DNA from: Rhizobium sp. CIAT894
GTDB lineage: Bacteria > Pseudomonadota > Alphaproteobacteria > Rhizobiales > Rhizobiaceae
Direction of reading: 5' to 3'
DNA: 64,000 bases
Assembly (NCBI RefSeq): GCF_000172795.2
Contig: NZ_CP020947.1
Span: 2,669,001-2,733,000, forward strand
The position numbers were made by a program, and so were the translations under genes. The notes beneath the pieces are model-generated. The model saw only the letters and a program-made list of their open reading frames with translations. It searched no databases and was not told the origin of the DNA. This document shows, one piece after another, positions 17,495 through 26,439 of this stretch (position 1 is the first letter of the stretch; each line of letters opens with the position of its first letter).

Positions 17495-18214
17495 TCACCA
17501 CAGATAAAAGAACGCGAAGATGAAGACCCAGACCAGGTCGACGAAGTGCCAGTAGAGGCCCATGATCTCGACGGCCTCGTAGCGGCCTTTCCGGCTGGTG
17601 AAGAAGCCGCGCCGTTCCACGTCGAAATCGCCCCGCCAGACCTTGCGCGCGACGATGAGGAGGAAGATGACGCCGATCGTCACATGGGTGCCGTGGAAGC
17701 CGGTGATCATGAAGAAGGTCGATCCGAACTGGGCTGCCCCCCATGGGTTCTCCCAGGGGCGCACGCCTTCGGTGATCAGCTTCGTCCATTCGAAAGCCTG
17801 CATGCTGACGAAGGTTGCGCCGAGAAGTGCCGTCAGCAGCATCAGTATCGCGGTCACGCGGCGGTCGCGGCGATAGCCGAAATTGACCGCCATCGCCATG
17901 GTGCCGCTGCTGGAGATCAGCACGAAGGTCATGATCGCGATCAGGATCAGCGGCACATCCTGGCCGCCGATATGAAGCGCGAAGACCTCGCTCGGATTTG
18001 GCCAGGCAACGGGCGTCGACATGCGGGCGGTCATGTAGGCGATCAGGAAACAGCCGAAGACGAAGGTGTCGCTGAGCAGAAAGATCCACATCATCGCCTT
18101 GCCCCAGGAGGCGGTCTTGAAGGCGCGCTGATCCGAACTGAAATCGGCCGCGACTCCGCGAAGGCCCGCGGGCCTGAGGTCCGCCTCGCCGTGTGTCTGG
18201 ACAGAATGTGCCAT
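17495..18214 (-). CDS. Cytochrome c oxidase subunit III
   Basis: 239 aa from ATG 18212-18214, with GGGGATTTGCAG just upstream. It has a soluble N-terminus, then five TM segments. WIFLLSDTFVFGCFLIAY, MQAFEWTKLITEG, GSTFFMITGFHGTHVTIGVIF and GLYWHFVDLVWVFIFAFFYLW are the defining blocks of subunit III (the conserved Glu in FEW and the HxxH of FHGTH). Subunit III stabilises proton uptake and turnover in the aa3-type complex. It follows the subunit III-like gene by 11 bp. Confidence 0.93.
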   Translation of the reverse strand: MAHSVQTHGEADLRPAGLRGVAADFSSDQRAFKTASWGKAMMWIFLLSDTFVFGCFLIAYMTARMSTPVAWPNPSEVFALHIGGQDVPLILIAIMTFVLISSSGTMAMAVNFGYRRDRRVTAILMLLTALLGATFVSMQAFEWTKLITEGVRPWENPWGAAQFGSTFFMITGFHGTHVTIGVIFLLIVARKVWRGDFDVERRGFFTSRKGRYEAVEIMGLYWHFVDLVWVFIFAFFYLW

Positions 18215-18225
18215 CTGCAAATCCC

Positions 18226-18939
18226 CTAGCTTATCAACGTGCGGCAAAGATCGACGAAATCGTTCGCCCAGCCGGCAAAGAGCGCGAAGAGCAAAAGCCA
18301 GACGGCGAGCATGAAATGCGAATAGATGGCCGATAGGTCGACGCTGAGCCGCAGTCTCTCCGGCGCGACATCGGCTGCGAACGCCTTGACCGTCGTATGC
18401 GCAAGGACGGCAAGCCCGCCCAAAATATGCAGCCCGTGCAGGCCGGTGAGCATGTAGAAGAAGCTGTTGGCGGGATTATCGGCCAGGACGTAGCCGGCCG
18501 CCGTCAGTTCCCGCCATGCCTGGATCTGCCCGGCGAGAAAGAAGACGGCAAGTGCCAGTCCTGTCGCAAGCGCCGGCCGCAGGCTTTCCATGCGGCCGTG
18601 CTGTGCTTCACGTTTGGCCCATTGCAGCGCGGCGCTGCTCAAGGCCAGTGCCGCGGTGTTCACCCAGAGCAGCCGCGGTACCGGCATCCCCCACCAGTCC
18701 GCCGATGCCGCACGCATGAAATAGGCGCTGACGGCAAGGCTGAAGACGGCGCCGACGACGCCGAGAAACACGAAGAGGCCGATCTTCACCGCCGGCACAG
18801 GCGCCCGCTCGGTGCCATGATGATCCGGCAGTTGCACCGAGCCGGTTTCCAGCCAGGGCTTCGAGGTCAGCCGCTGCCCGGCCAGCCACCAGATCATGAC
18901 GGCGGCGATGGCGGCGAGGAAGATCAGCACGACGCTCAT
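18226..18939 (-). CDS. Second subunit III-like haem-copper oxidase protein (CoxO/CoxP-like)
   Basis: 237 aa with about six TM segments. The segments FFYMLTGLHGLHILGGLAVLA and LSAIYSHFMLAVWLLLFALF align with the last helices of subunit III (compare FHGTHVTIG and YWHFVDLVW), but with SHF in place of WHF and without the FEW glutamate. The N-terminal half (MSVVLIFLAAIAAVMIWWLAG) is distinct. The ATG overlaps the ctaD stop by 4 bp, so it is translationally coupled. Two subunit III-type genes in a row after subunits II and I is the arrangement described for coxMNOP of Bradyrhizobium. Confidence 0.8.
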   Translation of the reverse strand: MSVVLIFLAAIAAVMIWWLAGQRLTSKPWLETGSVQLPDHHGTERAPVPAVKIGLFVFLGVVGAVFSLAVSAYFMRAASADWWGMPVPRLLWVNTAALALSSAALQWAKREAQHGRMESLRPALATGLALAVFFLAGQIQAWRELTAAGYVLADNPANSFFYMLTGLHGLHILGGLAVLAHTTVKAFAADVAPERLRLSVDLSAIYSHFMLAVWLLLFALFAGWANDFVDLCRTLIS

Positions 18940-20705
18940 GTGGGAATCTCGCGAGTGACGCCATCGCTTGCCGGCACATTCTGCGGAATGAAATCTTCGG
19001 CCGCACCCGGCACGCTGTAGTCATAGGCCCAGCGGTAGACGACCGGCAGATCCCTGCCCCAGTTGCCGTGTGCGGGCGGTGTCTGCGGCGTCTGCCATTC
19101 GAGCGTCGTCGCCCGCCAGGGATTGCCGCCGGCCTCCCTGCCCCGCAAAAGGCTCCAGACCAGATTGAACAGGAAGACCATCTGCCCGGCCCCGACCACA
19201 AGCGCCATGATGGTGATGAAGATATTCAGCGTGTGGGCTGAGGGCGGAACGAAGGCCGTTTCTCCCATCTCGAAGTAACGGCGCGGCACTCCGAGCAGGC
19301 CGAGATAATGCATCGGAAAGAAGATCGCATATGTGCCGAGGAAGGTGATCCAGAAGTGGATATGGCCGAGTGTCTCGTCCAGCATGCGTCCCGTCACCTT
19401 CGGATACCAATGATAGATCGCTCCGAAGATGACGAGGATCGGCGCGACCCCCATGACCATGTGGAAATGCGCAACGACGAACATCGTATCCGACAGCGGC
19501 ACGTCGACGACGACATTGCCGAGGAAGAGGCCGGTCAGACCGCCATTGACGAAGGTGACGATGAAGGCGAGCGCAAAGAGCATCGGCAGCGTCAGGTGGA
19601 TGTCGCCGCGCCACAGCGTCAGCACCCAGTTGTAGACCTTGATCGCCGTCGGAATGGCAATGATCAGCGTCGTGGTGGCGAAGAAAAAGCCGAAGGCCGG
19701 GTGCATGCCGCTGACATACATATGGTGCGCCCAAACGACGAAGCTCAAGCCCCCGATGATGACGATCGCCCAGACCATCATCCGATAGCCGAAGATGTTC
19801 TTGCGCGCATGCGTGCTGATCAGGTCGGAAACGATGCCGAAAGCCGGCAGCGCGACGATATAGACCTCCGGATGCCCGAAGAACCAGAACAGATGCTGGA
19901 ACAGGATCGGGCTGCCGCCGCCATGTTTGAGTTGCTCGCCCATTTCGACGATGGCTGGCATGAAGAAGCTGGTGCCCAGCACGCGGTCGAAGAGCATCAT
20001 GACGCAGGCGACGAAGAGTGCCGGAAAGGCAAGCAGCGCCATCACGGTCGCGGTGAAGATGCCCCAGACGGTGAGCGGCATCCGCATCAGCGTCATCCCC
20101 CGCGCGCGGCCTTGCAGCACGGTCACCACATAGTTCAGCCCGCCCATGGTGAAGCCGATGATGAAGACTATCAGCGAGATGAGCATCAGCAGGATGCCCC
20201 AGTCCTTGCCGCCTGGTGTGCCGGAGAGAACGGATTGCGGCGGATAGAGCGTCCAGCCGGCCCCCGTCGGGCCGCCGGGTGCGAAAAAGCCGGCGACGAG
20301 GATCAGCACAGCAAGCAGGTAGATCCAGTAGCTCAGCATGTTCGCGTAAGGAAACACCATGTCGCGGGCGCCGACCATCAGCGGAATGAGGTAATTGCCG
20401 AAGCCGCCGAGGAAAAGTGCGGTCAGGAGATAGATCACCATGATCATGCCGTGCATGGTGATGAACTGGTAATAGTGATCGGCATCGATGAAGGCGAGAC
20501 TGCCGGGAAAGGCGAGCTGAATCCGCATCAGCCAGGAGAGCACCAGCGCCACCAGGCCGATCGAGATCGCGGTCACCGAATATTGCACGGCAATGATCTT
20601 GGCATCCTGGCTGAACACATATTTCGTCCACCAGCTGTGCGGATGATAAAGCTCGACATCCTCGACTTCTGCGGAGGGGATGCTGCCGGATGGAATCTCG
20701 ACCAT
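18936..20705 (-). CDS. ctaD: Cytochrome c oxidase subunit I
   Basis: 589 aa from ATG 20703-20705, preceded by GAAGGGAAGAG; the frame is open upstream, but those residues are not family-like. Catalytic residues are in place: the low-spin haem His in FITMHGMIMVIYLL; the Cu-B His and cross-linked Tyr in WFFGHPEVYIVALP; two Cu-B His in VWAHHMYVSGM; and the high-spin and low-spin haem His pair in VVAHFHMVMG. It is the proton-pumping core of an inner-membrane terminal oxidase (A-type haem-copper oxidase). It is the second gene of the operon, about 100 bp after the subunit II gene. Confidence 0.96.
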   Translation of the reverse strand: MVEIPSGSIPSAEVEDVELYHPHSWWTKYVFSQDAKIIAVQYSVTAISIGLVALVLSWLMRIQLAFPGSLAFIDADHYYQFITMHGMIMVIYLLTALFLGGFGNYLIPLMVGARDMVFPYANMLSYWIYLLAVLILVAGFFAPGGPTGAGWTLYPPQSVLSGTPGGKDWGILLMLISLIVFIIGFTMGGLNYVVTVLQGRARGMTLMRMPLTVWGIFTATVMALLAFPALFVACVMMLFDRVLGTSFFMPAIVEMGEQLKHGGGSPILFQHLFWFFGHPEVYIVALPAFGIVSDLISTHARKNIFGYRMMVWAIVIIGGLSFVVWAHHMYVSGMHPAFGFFFATTTLIIAIPTAIKVYNWVLTLWRGDIHLTLPMLFALAFIVTFVNGGLTGLFLGNVVVDVPLSDTMFVVAHFHMVMGVAPILVIFGAIYHWYPKVTGRMLDETLGHIHFWITFLGTYAIFFPMHYLGLLGVPRRYFEMGETAFVPPSAHTLNIFITIMALVVGAGQMVFLFNLVWSLLRGREAGGNPWRATTLEWQTPQTPPAHGNWGRDLPVVYRWAYDYSVPGAAEDFIPQNVPASDGVTREIPT

Positions 20706-20805
20706 GATCTCTCTTCCCTTCCCGCCGGTTTCTTGAGCCGGCATGCGGTCTGTGACCGCTGGGGTTCCCTGAACCGGTAAACGGCTTTCCGGCCGTTGCA
20801 CCGCG

Positions 20806-21624
20806 TCAATTTGCCGGCAGCGGCTCTCCCGATGACGCCGTCAGCTGGGTGAATGTCTGCTGCTGCCCGAGCCAGGTCTGGTAGTCGGCATCGTTATCAA
20901 CCACGACGCTGCCGCGCATTTGCGGATGGCCGACGCCGCAGAGTTCGGCGCAGAGAATCTCGAAATTGCCCGTCCGCGTCGGCGTGAACCAAAAATAGGT
21001 GACCATGCCGGGGATCATGTCCATCTTGGCGCGGAATTCCGGCACGTAGAAATCATGCAGCACATCGATGGAGCGCAGCAATATATGCACCGGCTTGCCG
21101 ATCGGCAGATGCAGTTCGCCGCCCTCGATGATGACGTCGTCGAGGCCGTTTGCGTCGTTCTTATCAAGCCCGAGCGGGTTTTCGGCAGTGACGTCGCGCG
21201 TCTGCGCACGGCCGAGCTTTCCGTCCGCCCCCGGGAGGCGGAAACTCCACAGCCATTGCTGGCTGACGACTTCGACCGATGCGGCATCGGCAGGCACCGT
21301 GATGAACTGGTTCCAGACGATGAGGCCGGGCGCCAGCATCGCCGCGACGCCGACGGCCGTTCCCCCCGCCAGCATCAATTCCAGCCGGCGGTTTTCGGGC
21401 TCATAATGCGCCCGGTTGCCGGGCCTGTGCCGGAAGCGGAAGACGCAATAGGCCATGAACGAAACCACCGCCACGAAGACGATGCCGGTGATCCAGAAAG
21501 TGATGACGAGGGTACTGTCGATATAGGTCCAGTTGGACGCGATCGGCGTCCACCACCAAGGGCTCAGCACATGAAACAGCACGGAGCCGACGACAATCAG
21601 GACGAGGATCAGCACGACAGCCAT
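20806..21624 (-). CDS. coxB: Cytochrome c oxidase subunit II
   Basis: 272 aa. Two TM segments (residues ~2-20 and ~40-62; the first may remain as an anchor) precede a periplasmic cupredoxin domain. WLWSFRLPG is the electron-entry tryptophan region. The Cu-A ligands are seen in DVLHDFYVPEF (His) and CAELCGVGHPQMRG (two Cys, Glu, His, Met). It accepts electrons from cytochrome c and passes them to subunit I. It heads the five-gene operon; the promoter should lie in 21625-21793. No clear FNR/FixK palindrome was found there. Confidence 0.95.
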   Translation of the reverse strand: MAVVLILVLIVVGSVLFHVLSPWWWTPIASNWTYIDSTLVITFWITGIVFVAVVSFMAYCVFRFRHRPGNRAHYEPENRRLELMLAGGTAVGVAAMLAPGLIVWNQFITVPADAASVEVVSQQWLWSFRLPGADGKLGRAQTRDVTAENPLGLDKNDANGLDDVIIEGGELHLPIGKPVHILLRSIDVLHDFYVPEFRAKMDMIPGMVTYFWFTPTRTGNFEILCAELCGVGHPQMRGSVVVDNDADYQTWLGQQQTFTQLTASSGEPLPAN

Positions 21625-21793
21625 TTCCGCTCCTCCTCGAGCAGGTTGACCCGTGAAACCGCATTCCGCAAAAAGTCCCTGTTTATTATCGCACAGATAG
21701 AAAATATCGGCAATTACGGCGATTTAGGCAGGCGCCGCATAGTCCGCGACCCGCCATTCGGAGTATCTTGCCCATCGTTTGGAATATCGCCCG

Positions 21794-22183
21794 TCATTTC
21801 GAATATTGCTTGAGATAGGCGATGAGATTGGTGATCTCCTGATCGTCCTTCAGGCCGACAAAGGCCATTTTCGTGCCCTTCACCTTCACTCTCGGATTGT
21901 GGAGATAGTCACGCAGCGTCGCCTCGTCCCAGACGAGACCGCCGTCGCCGGCAGCCTTCATCGAGGCCGAATAGGCGAAATCGGGATGCGTCCCGGCCTT
22001 GCGGCCGAGCACCCCGTTCAGCGACGGACCGACCTTGTTCGTATCGGAATCGGCGATATGACAAGTCGCGCATTTCTTGAAAACTTCAGCACCCGCCGTC
22101 GCGTCGCCCTCCTGCGCCCCGGCGTTAGCGGGGAAAAGGGCAGTCACAACTGCAGCAATCAGCAGAACGACACGATAATCCAT
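21794..22183 (-). CDS. Class I cytochrome c (c2/c550-like), exported
   Basis: 129 aa from ATG 22181-22183, spaced 6 nt from ATGAGG; an in-frame ATG 12 nt upstream abuts the GAGGAGG and is too close to it. A signal peptide (MDYRVVLLIAAVVTALFPANAGA) is followed by GAEVFKKCATCHIAD with the CxxCH haem site, VGPSLNGVLGR, and GTKMAFVGL with the axial Met. It is a periplasmic electron carrier, plausibly the donor for the neighbouring cytochrome c oxidase, whose operon runs on the same strand 170 bp away. Confidence 0.92.
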   Translation of the reverse strand: MDYRVVLLIAAVVTALFPANAGAQEGDATAGAEVFKKCATCHIADSDTNKVGPSLNGVLGRKAGTHPDFAYSASMKAAGDGGLVWDEATLRDYLHNPRVKVKGTKMAFVGLKDDQEITNLIAYLKQYSK

Positions 22184-22267
22184 GGCAAACCTCATCCTCC
22201 TCAAGGTCGCCAGCCACTCACACCGTCCACTATCTCTCGCGTGTGGGTGGTGGTTGTTATGGCCCAA

Positions 22268-22295
22268 AGCTTAGTCCTTCGCGGATGCAAGTCAA
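22268..22295 (-). promoter_or_regulatory. Possible promoter of the cytochrome c gene
   Basis: On the minus strand TTGACT, a 16-bp spacer and TAAGCT lie about 85 bp upstream of the cytochrome c start. This fits a housekeeping-type promoter, but the spacer is one base short. Confidence 0.35.
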
Positions 22296-22360
22296 TCGCT
22301 TCCCGGTTGGGGCCACCTCAACGCATTTGATATCGGCTGGACCAGACGCGGATAGCGCCA

Positions 22361-23284
22361 TTACACGCCGGTCGAAAGCGCCTCCTCGACCGCCAACTCG
22401 GCCATTGCAAGTGCTGCCTCGCGGGTCTTGGCGGCAGCGATGAAACGGCCGTTGTGGCAGAAGCTCGCGCCCTCGACGCCGCAAACCGCCTCAAGCTCTC
22501 CATTGGCAAGACCGGCCCAGGCTGCCGGCAGATCGGCCCTGAGCTCGAAGCCCTCCTCGGCGCGGCGGATACCGGTCACGCACCAATCCTTTTCGCGCGG
22601 GTGGACGACGAACAGCAGGTGATCGGCGCCCGCCTTGACGATGGCGGGACGGAAGGGCATTCCCCGCGGCAACTCCAGAACACGCCCCTGCCCCGCAGCC
22701 TCGATTGCCCGATGCACCATCGCTTCGGCCCGCAATTTTGCGGCACTCTGGGCGATCTTTGCCTCGACAAAACTGCGGGCAATGGCAAGTGCTGCGTGGA
22801 AGGCGCGATCGTCGGCCCCGGGTTCCGTTGCGTCGAAAACCGGTTTCAGGGTCTCCAGCAGCACCGGCAGTGTCAAGCCCGCCAACGGCCCCGAGGGGCT
22901 GAGCGCACCGTTGTCGGTCAGATCGATCGGCAGCACGAAGCTCGCATCGAAAGAGCTGTGCATCACCTCGACATGTGCCTCGGGAAGGCCGGAGGCCGCG
23001 AGATAATCACGGCCGTAATGCTTCCAGATCAAGCCGAACGAGCTGTAGGGCTGGCCATCGTCGCGCATCGGCGCGCCCCGCTGATGGTGATCGAATATGC
23101 CGCGAACAGGGTCATAGGCGCCGCCGACATCGTAGATGATCCGGTCTTGGCCTGGCGTGATCCATTCCGGCGCCCGGCTGCGAACGATGCGCGCCTGCGG
23201 GAAAAGCCGGGTCAGGATAACGCTCGACAGCAATTCATCGGCATGGAAGCCACCGGAATGGGTGACGAGGAAATCAGGGATCAT
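22361..23284 (-). CDS. MYG1 family protein (DHH-like metal-dependent hydrolase)
   Basis: 307 aa, full length for the MYG1/UPF0160 family. The N-terminal HSGGFHADELLSSVIL and the later DVGGAYDPVRGIFDHHQRG carry the metal-binding His/Asp set of DHH-type phosphoesterases. LPIDLTDNGAL is also characteristic. The eukaryotic homologue is a 3'-5' RNA exonuclease of nucleus and mitochondria; bacterial members probably also act on RNA or nucleotides, but this is inferred. Transcribed towards the cytochrome c gene. Confidence 0.9.
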   Translation of the reverse strand: MIPDFLVTHSGGFHADELLSSVILTRLFPQARIVRSRAPEWITPGQDRIIYDVGGAYDPVRGIFDHHQRGAPMRDDGQPYSSFGLIWKHYGRDYLAASGLPEAHVEVMHSSFDASFVLPIDLTDNGALSPSGPLAGLTLPVLLETLKPVFDATEPGADDRAFHAALAIARSFVEAKIAQSAAKLRAEAMVHRAIEAAGQGRVLELPRGMPFRPAIVKAGADHLLFVVHPREKDWCVTGIRRAEEGFELRADLPAAWAGLANGELEAVCGVEGASFCHNGRFIAAAKTREAALAMAELAVEEALSTGV

Positions 23285-23523
23285 GGGAGCTGTACGCCTT
23301 GTCGTTCGCGGAGGGTCCGCTTGCAGGTCGGAACCAGATAGCCGTTGCCGGCGACGATCTCAACCCATGCATGGCGCATTTCACTTCCGCGCCTTGCCGC
23401 TCGCCACCCATACGTGCTCGTTGGGCTTGCGAGCAAGCACCGCGAAGCCGAGAGCGAGTCGGGGTCGATCTCCCGGATCGCCGTTGCAGCCCTCGCAGAA
23501 GGGCTTATTCTCCGGCATCAAAA

Positions 23524-23996
23524 TGTTCATTTGCGAAAGCGAAAGAGGCGGCGCTTGCAGATTCCCCAGCACTTTCATGTCGCCGAGACCGCGGGATGGC
23601 TTGTGAACCACCGTGTGAACTCAGCCCTTCCCGGCTATCTCATGATCGGCTCCAAGATCGACACGACCGATCTCTCGGATTTGTCCGAAAAGGCGTTGAG
23701 CGAATTCGGCCCTTTGCTCGCAAGGGCTCAGAGCGCGCTGAAACGAGACTTGAACGCTCAGCGCGTCTATATCGGCCGATACGGGCACACGCCCGGTTAT
23801 CTGGAAGGACAGCCGATATCGCCTGCTTGGGAATTTTGCAGAAGGACCGGGAGACACCGCAACGGACGGCGCGGAACTGACGCTGTTCGTCTGGCGCGAA
23901 TTTTGTGAACGCGCAGTGCCGCCATCGGTCAGAGGGCCGTCAGTCTCAGAGGTCATTGCGTTGTTGCGGGAGGTGATGCGGTTTCCGGCGCCTTAG
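23524..23996 (+). pseudogene. HIT-family (histidine triad) protein remnant, catalytic segment deleted
   Basis: Three reading frames supply consecutive parts of one HIT-like protein. They are a possible start MFICESERGG (frame 1), then LQIPQHFHVAETAGWLVNHR ... ALPGYLMIG ... RVYIGRYGHTPGY (frame 2), then WKDSRYRLLGNFAEGPGDT ... LTLFVWREFCERAVP ... MRFPAP-stop (frame 3). The first shift needs one extra base in GCGCTTGCAG near 23560. At about 23800 the sequence jumps from HTPGY straight to WKDSRY, so the HFHVIP-type triad and its flanks (about 15 residues) are missing. Even with the frames repaired the product could not be an active nucleotide hydrolase. The N-terminal boundary is uncertain. Confidence 0.7.
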
Positions 23997-24006
23997 GTCT
24001 TTGTGC

Positions 24007-24570
24007 CTAAGGCAGCGCCGGTCCCGGCTGTCTTGCAACGAACGCACGGCCGGCCGCCGCGCCGGCGTGAAGGCAGACCAGGCCGATCGCGGCCAGAGAA
24101 TTGATCAGCAGGACATTCACCACGACCGACGCCGAAAATGCGCCCTCGCCTGACGGAAGCACCGCCGTTACGGCAAAGAGCACGCCTTCATAGGCAACGA
24201 AGCCGGCCAGGAAGGCGCCGGCCGCGGTGACGGTCAGGCCGGCCGCAAGACGAAGCACGCCGAGCGCTGCCGCCAGGGAGGCGAATGCGGCAATACCGAT
24301 CGCCAGACCCCAGGCATAGCTGTCCCAAGTCTGGGGATAGCCGAGCACGAGATATCCGACCATCTGGTTGGCGAGCCAGGCCAGCAGAACCGCCGTCACC
24401 GCCATCCGCCGGGGAAGAATGACCGCCGATACCGCCGCCAAGGCCACGAAGGGCGTGACGCAGGCAAAAATCAGGCTGAGAGCGACGCTCGCGCCTGAAA
24501 TGATGGCGACCCAGGCGACAGCGAAGCCGGGGACGACGGGGCGCAGGGGAAACTGATTTCGTTCAAGCAT
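24007..24570 (-). CDS. Unknown integral membrane protein linked to the B12-type importer
   Basis: 187 aa from ATG 24568-24570 (CGGAG, 7-nt spacing); the frame extends to 24645 without a ribosome site. There are five to six hydrophobic segments, for example VAWVAIISGASVALSLIFACVT, MAVTAVLLAWLANQMVGYLVLG and VVNVLLINSLAAIGLVCL. No family is recognised. It follows the ATPase of the riboswitch-controlled importer by 71 bp on the same strand and is probably in its operon. It may be an accessory membrane component for cobalamin or cobalt, which is inference from position only. Confidence 0.65.
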   Translation of the reverse strand: MLERNQFPLRPVVPGFAVAWVAIISGASVALSLIFACVTPFVALAAVSAVILPRRMAVTAVLLAWLANQMVGYLVLGYPQTWDSYAWGLAIGIAAFASLAAALGVLRLAAGLTVTAAGAFLAGFVAYEGVLFAVTAVLPSGEGAFSASVVVNVLLINSLAAIGLVCLHAGAAAGRAFVARQPGPALP

Positions 24571-24641
24571 CTCGAAACTCCGTTCGACCGGGCGCAAGCG
24601 CCCTCGGAAATCATACGCCAGTCCGGGAAAAAGGCCATTCC

Positions 24642-25406
24642 TCAATCCAGGACGTATTGGATGTGGTGCCGTCCATGCACGGCCGATTTCTGGACATGGG
24701 CGCGAACGCCGAAAACCTGGCCGATCAGATCCTCCGTCAGCACATTCTCCGGCGCGCCCGAGGCGACGACCTCGCCCTTCTGAAGCACCGCCAGGCTGTC
24801 GCAGAACATTGCCGCCAGGTTGAGATCGTGCAGCGCGACGATGCAGGTGATGCCGAGCTTCGAGATCAACCGGAGGATGTCGAGCTGGTGCTGGATATCG
24901 AGATGATTGGTCGGCTCGTCGAGCAGCAGTTCACCCGGCGCCTGCGCCAGCGAGCGCGCGATATGGACACGTTGGCGCTCGCCGCCCGACAGCGTCTGCC
25001 AGAGCTGACCCGCCCGCTCCCGCATGTCGACCCGCAACAAGGCCTCGTCGACCGCGGCATCGTCCTGCTCGCCCCAGGGCGAGAGCAGTCCGCGATGGGG
25101 CGTGCGGCCGAGCCGCACCACGTCGCGCACCGTCAGCTGCGTCTCGGTCGTCGATTGCTGCTCCACGAAGGCGATGCGCCGCGCAAGGGCTGCGCGCGAC
25201 AGCGAAGCGATATCGTCTTCGCCCAGCCGGATGACGCCGCTGCGGACCTTGCGCAGGCGGCAGATCAGCCGCAGCAGGCTCGATTTGCCGGAGCCGTTCG
25301 GCCCGAGCAGGCCGAGCACCCTGCCCTTTGCCACCGTCAGGCTGACGCCATTGACGATGACCGTGTCGCCGGCGGCAAAACTCACCGCGTCGATCGTAAT
25401 GCTCAT
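24642..25406 (-). CDS. ABC transporter ATP-binding protein (FecE/BtuD-like)
   Basis: 254 aa from ATG 25404-25406. Walker A GPNGSGKSS, Q-loop FVEQQSTTETQLTVRDVV, signature LSGGERQRVHIARSL, Walker B ELLLDEPTNHLD and H-loop VALHDLNLAA are intact. RLGRTPHRGLLSPWG after the Q-loop is typical of the iron-siderophore/cobalamin importer ATPases. The start overlaps the permease stop by 4 bp. A long out-of-frame ORF to 26414 covers it but is not the gene. Acts at the inner membrane with the FecCD-like permease. Confidence 0.93.
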   Translation of the reverse strand: MSITIDAVSFAAGDTVIVNGVSLTVAKGRVLGLLGPNGSGKSSLLRLICRLRKVRSGVIRLGEDDIASLSRAALARRIAFVEQQSTTETQLTVRDVVRLGRTPHRGLLSPWGEQDDAAVDEALLRVDMRERAGQLWQTLSGGERQRVHIARSLAQAPGELLLDEPTNHLDIQHQLDILRLISKLGITCIVALHDLNLAAMFCDSLAVLQKGEVVASGAPENVLTEDLIGQVFGVRAHVQKSAVHGRHHIQYVLD

Positions 25407-26434
25407 GCGCTCCTCCGCACGCGATAGAGGATGACGGCGAAGGCCGGCGCGCCGAAGAGCGCGGTGACGACGCCGATCGGCAGCACCTGCTGCGGGATGA
25501 TGATGCGAGAGACGATATCGGCGCCGACCATATAGATCGCGCCGCCGAGCGCCGTTGCCGGCAGCAGCCGCCGATGCCCCGGTCCGACGAGGAAGCGGGC
25601 GGCATGCGGAATGACCAGGCCGACGAACCCGATCGAGCCGACCATGCTGACGACGCTTGCCGTCATCGCCGCCGTCAGGCCGAACAGCAGGATCTGGACG
25701 CGGCGCACGGCAATGCCGAGCGAGGCGGCGGCATCCGTGCCGAAGGCGAAGGCGTCGAGCGCCCGGACATGCGCCATGCAAATGAGGAAACCGGCAAGCG
25801 CGATCGGCACCGAGAGATAGACATCCGGCCAGCGCACGCCGCTGAGCGAACCCAGAAGCCAGAACAGTATGCCGCGCGCCTGCTCGGCATTCGCCGATGT
25901 CGTGACGATATAAGAGGTCAGCGCATTGAAGAGCTGCGAGCCGGCGACGCCGCACAGGATGATGCGCTCGCCGGTTCCCCCAACCCCCGTCGCCAGGAAG
26001 CCGACCAGCAAAAAGGCGACGACTGCACCGATGAAGGCGCCGCTCGACAGGCCGAGAACACCGTAGCCGAAGCCGAGGATCATCACGCAGACAGCCCCCG
26101 TCGAGGCGCCGGCGGAGATGCCGAGCACATAGGGTTCGGCCAGCGGATTGCGTAGCAGCGCCTGCAGCACGGCGCCGCAGAGCGAGAGCGACGCGCCGGC
26201 GCTGGCAGCAACCAGTGCCCGGCTCAGCCGATAATCCCAAACGATGCCCTGGTGAATACGGCTGAGTTCGAATTGCGTGCCGAACAGCCGGTTGGAGACC
26301 GCCTCCGCTGTGGTCGCCAGCGGGATCGCGATCTCGCCGATCGAAACGGCAAGGCTGATCATCAGCCCGAGAAGAAGGAAGGCAGCAATGGTGAGCGCGC
26401 CGAGCGCCCACCATCCCTGCTGCCTGACCGACAT
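25403..26434 (-). CDS. FecCD/BtuC-family ABC transporter permease
   Basis: 343 aa from ATG 26432-26434. It has about ten TM segments. Diagnostic blocks: RLSRALVAASAGASLSLCGAVLQALLRNPLAEPYVLGISAGA near residue 70, the coupling region SLGIAVRRVQILLFGLTAAMTA, and GSIGFVGLVIPHAARFLVGPGHRRLLPATALGGA. This family imports iron-siderophores, haem or cobalamin; the upstream cobalamin riboswitch points to a corrinoid or its precursor. Starts 5 bp after the binding-protein stop and overlaps the ATPase start. Confidence 0.94.
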   Translation of the reverse strand: MSVRQQGWWALGALTIAAFLLLGLMISLAVSIGEIAIPLATTAEAVSNRLFGTQFELSRIHQGIVWDYRLSRALVAASAGASLSLCGAVLQALLRNPLAEPYVLGISAGASTGAVCVMILGFGYGVLGLSSGAFIGAVVAFLLVGFLATGVGGTGERIILCGVAGSQLFNALTSYIVTTSANAEQARGILFWLLGSLSGVRWPDVYLSVPIALAGFLICMAHVRALDAFAFGTDAAASLGIAVRRVQILLFGLTAAMTASVVSMVGSIGFVGLVIPHAARFLVGPGHRRLLPATALGGAIYMVGADIVSRIIIPQQVLPIGVVTALFGAPAFAVILYRVRRSA

Positions 26435-26439
26435 TGCCG

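Noticed and set aside
19308..20780. 490-codon plus-strand ORF opposite subunit I of the oxidase
   Set aside because: Antisense shadow of ctaD: composition dominated by His, Asp, Arg and Gln, no motifs. The same applies to 8718-10169 and 39881-41617.
21625..21793. FNR/FixK box (TTGAT-N4-ATCAA) upstream of the oxidase operon
   Set aside because: Searched by eye because such operons can be oxygen-regulated; only poor half-sites were seen.
23381..23530. Short minus-strand frame starting MNILMPENKPFCEGCNGDPG
   Set aside because: Cys-containing and looks protein-like at its start, but there is no ribosome site. It would start back-to-back with the HIT remnant with no room for a promoter. Left out for lack of support.
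24642..26414. 590-codon minus-strand ORF spanning the ATPase and half of the permease
   Set aside because: The first ~250 codons are out of frame with the permease gene; only the part from 25406 down is the real ATPase, which has its own start overlapping the permease stop.
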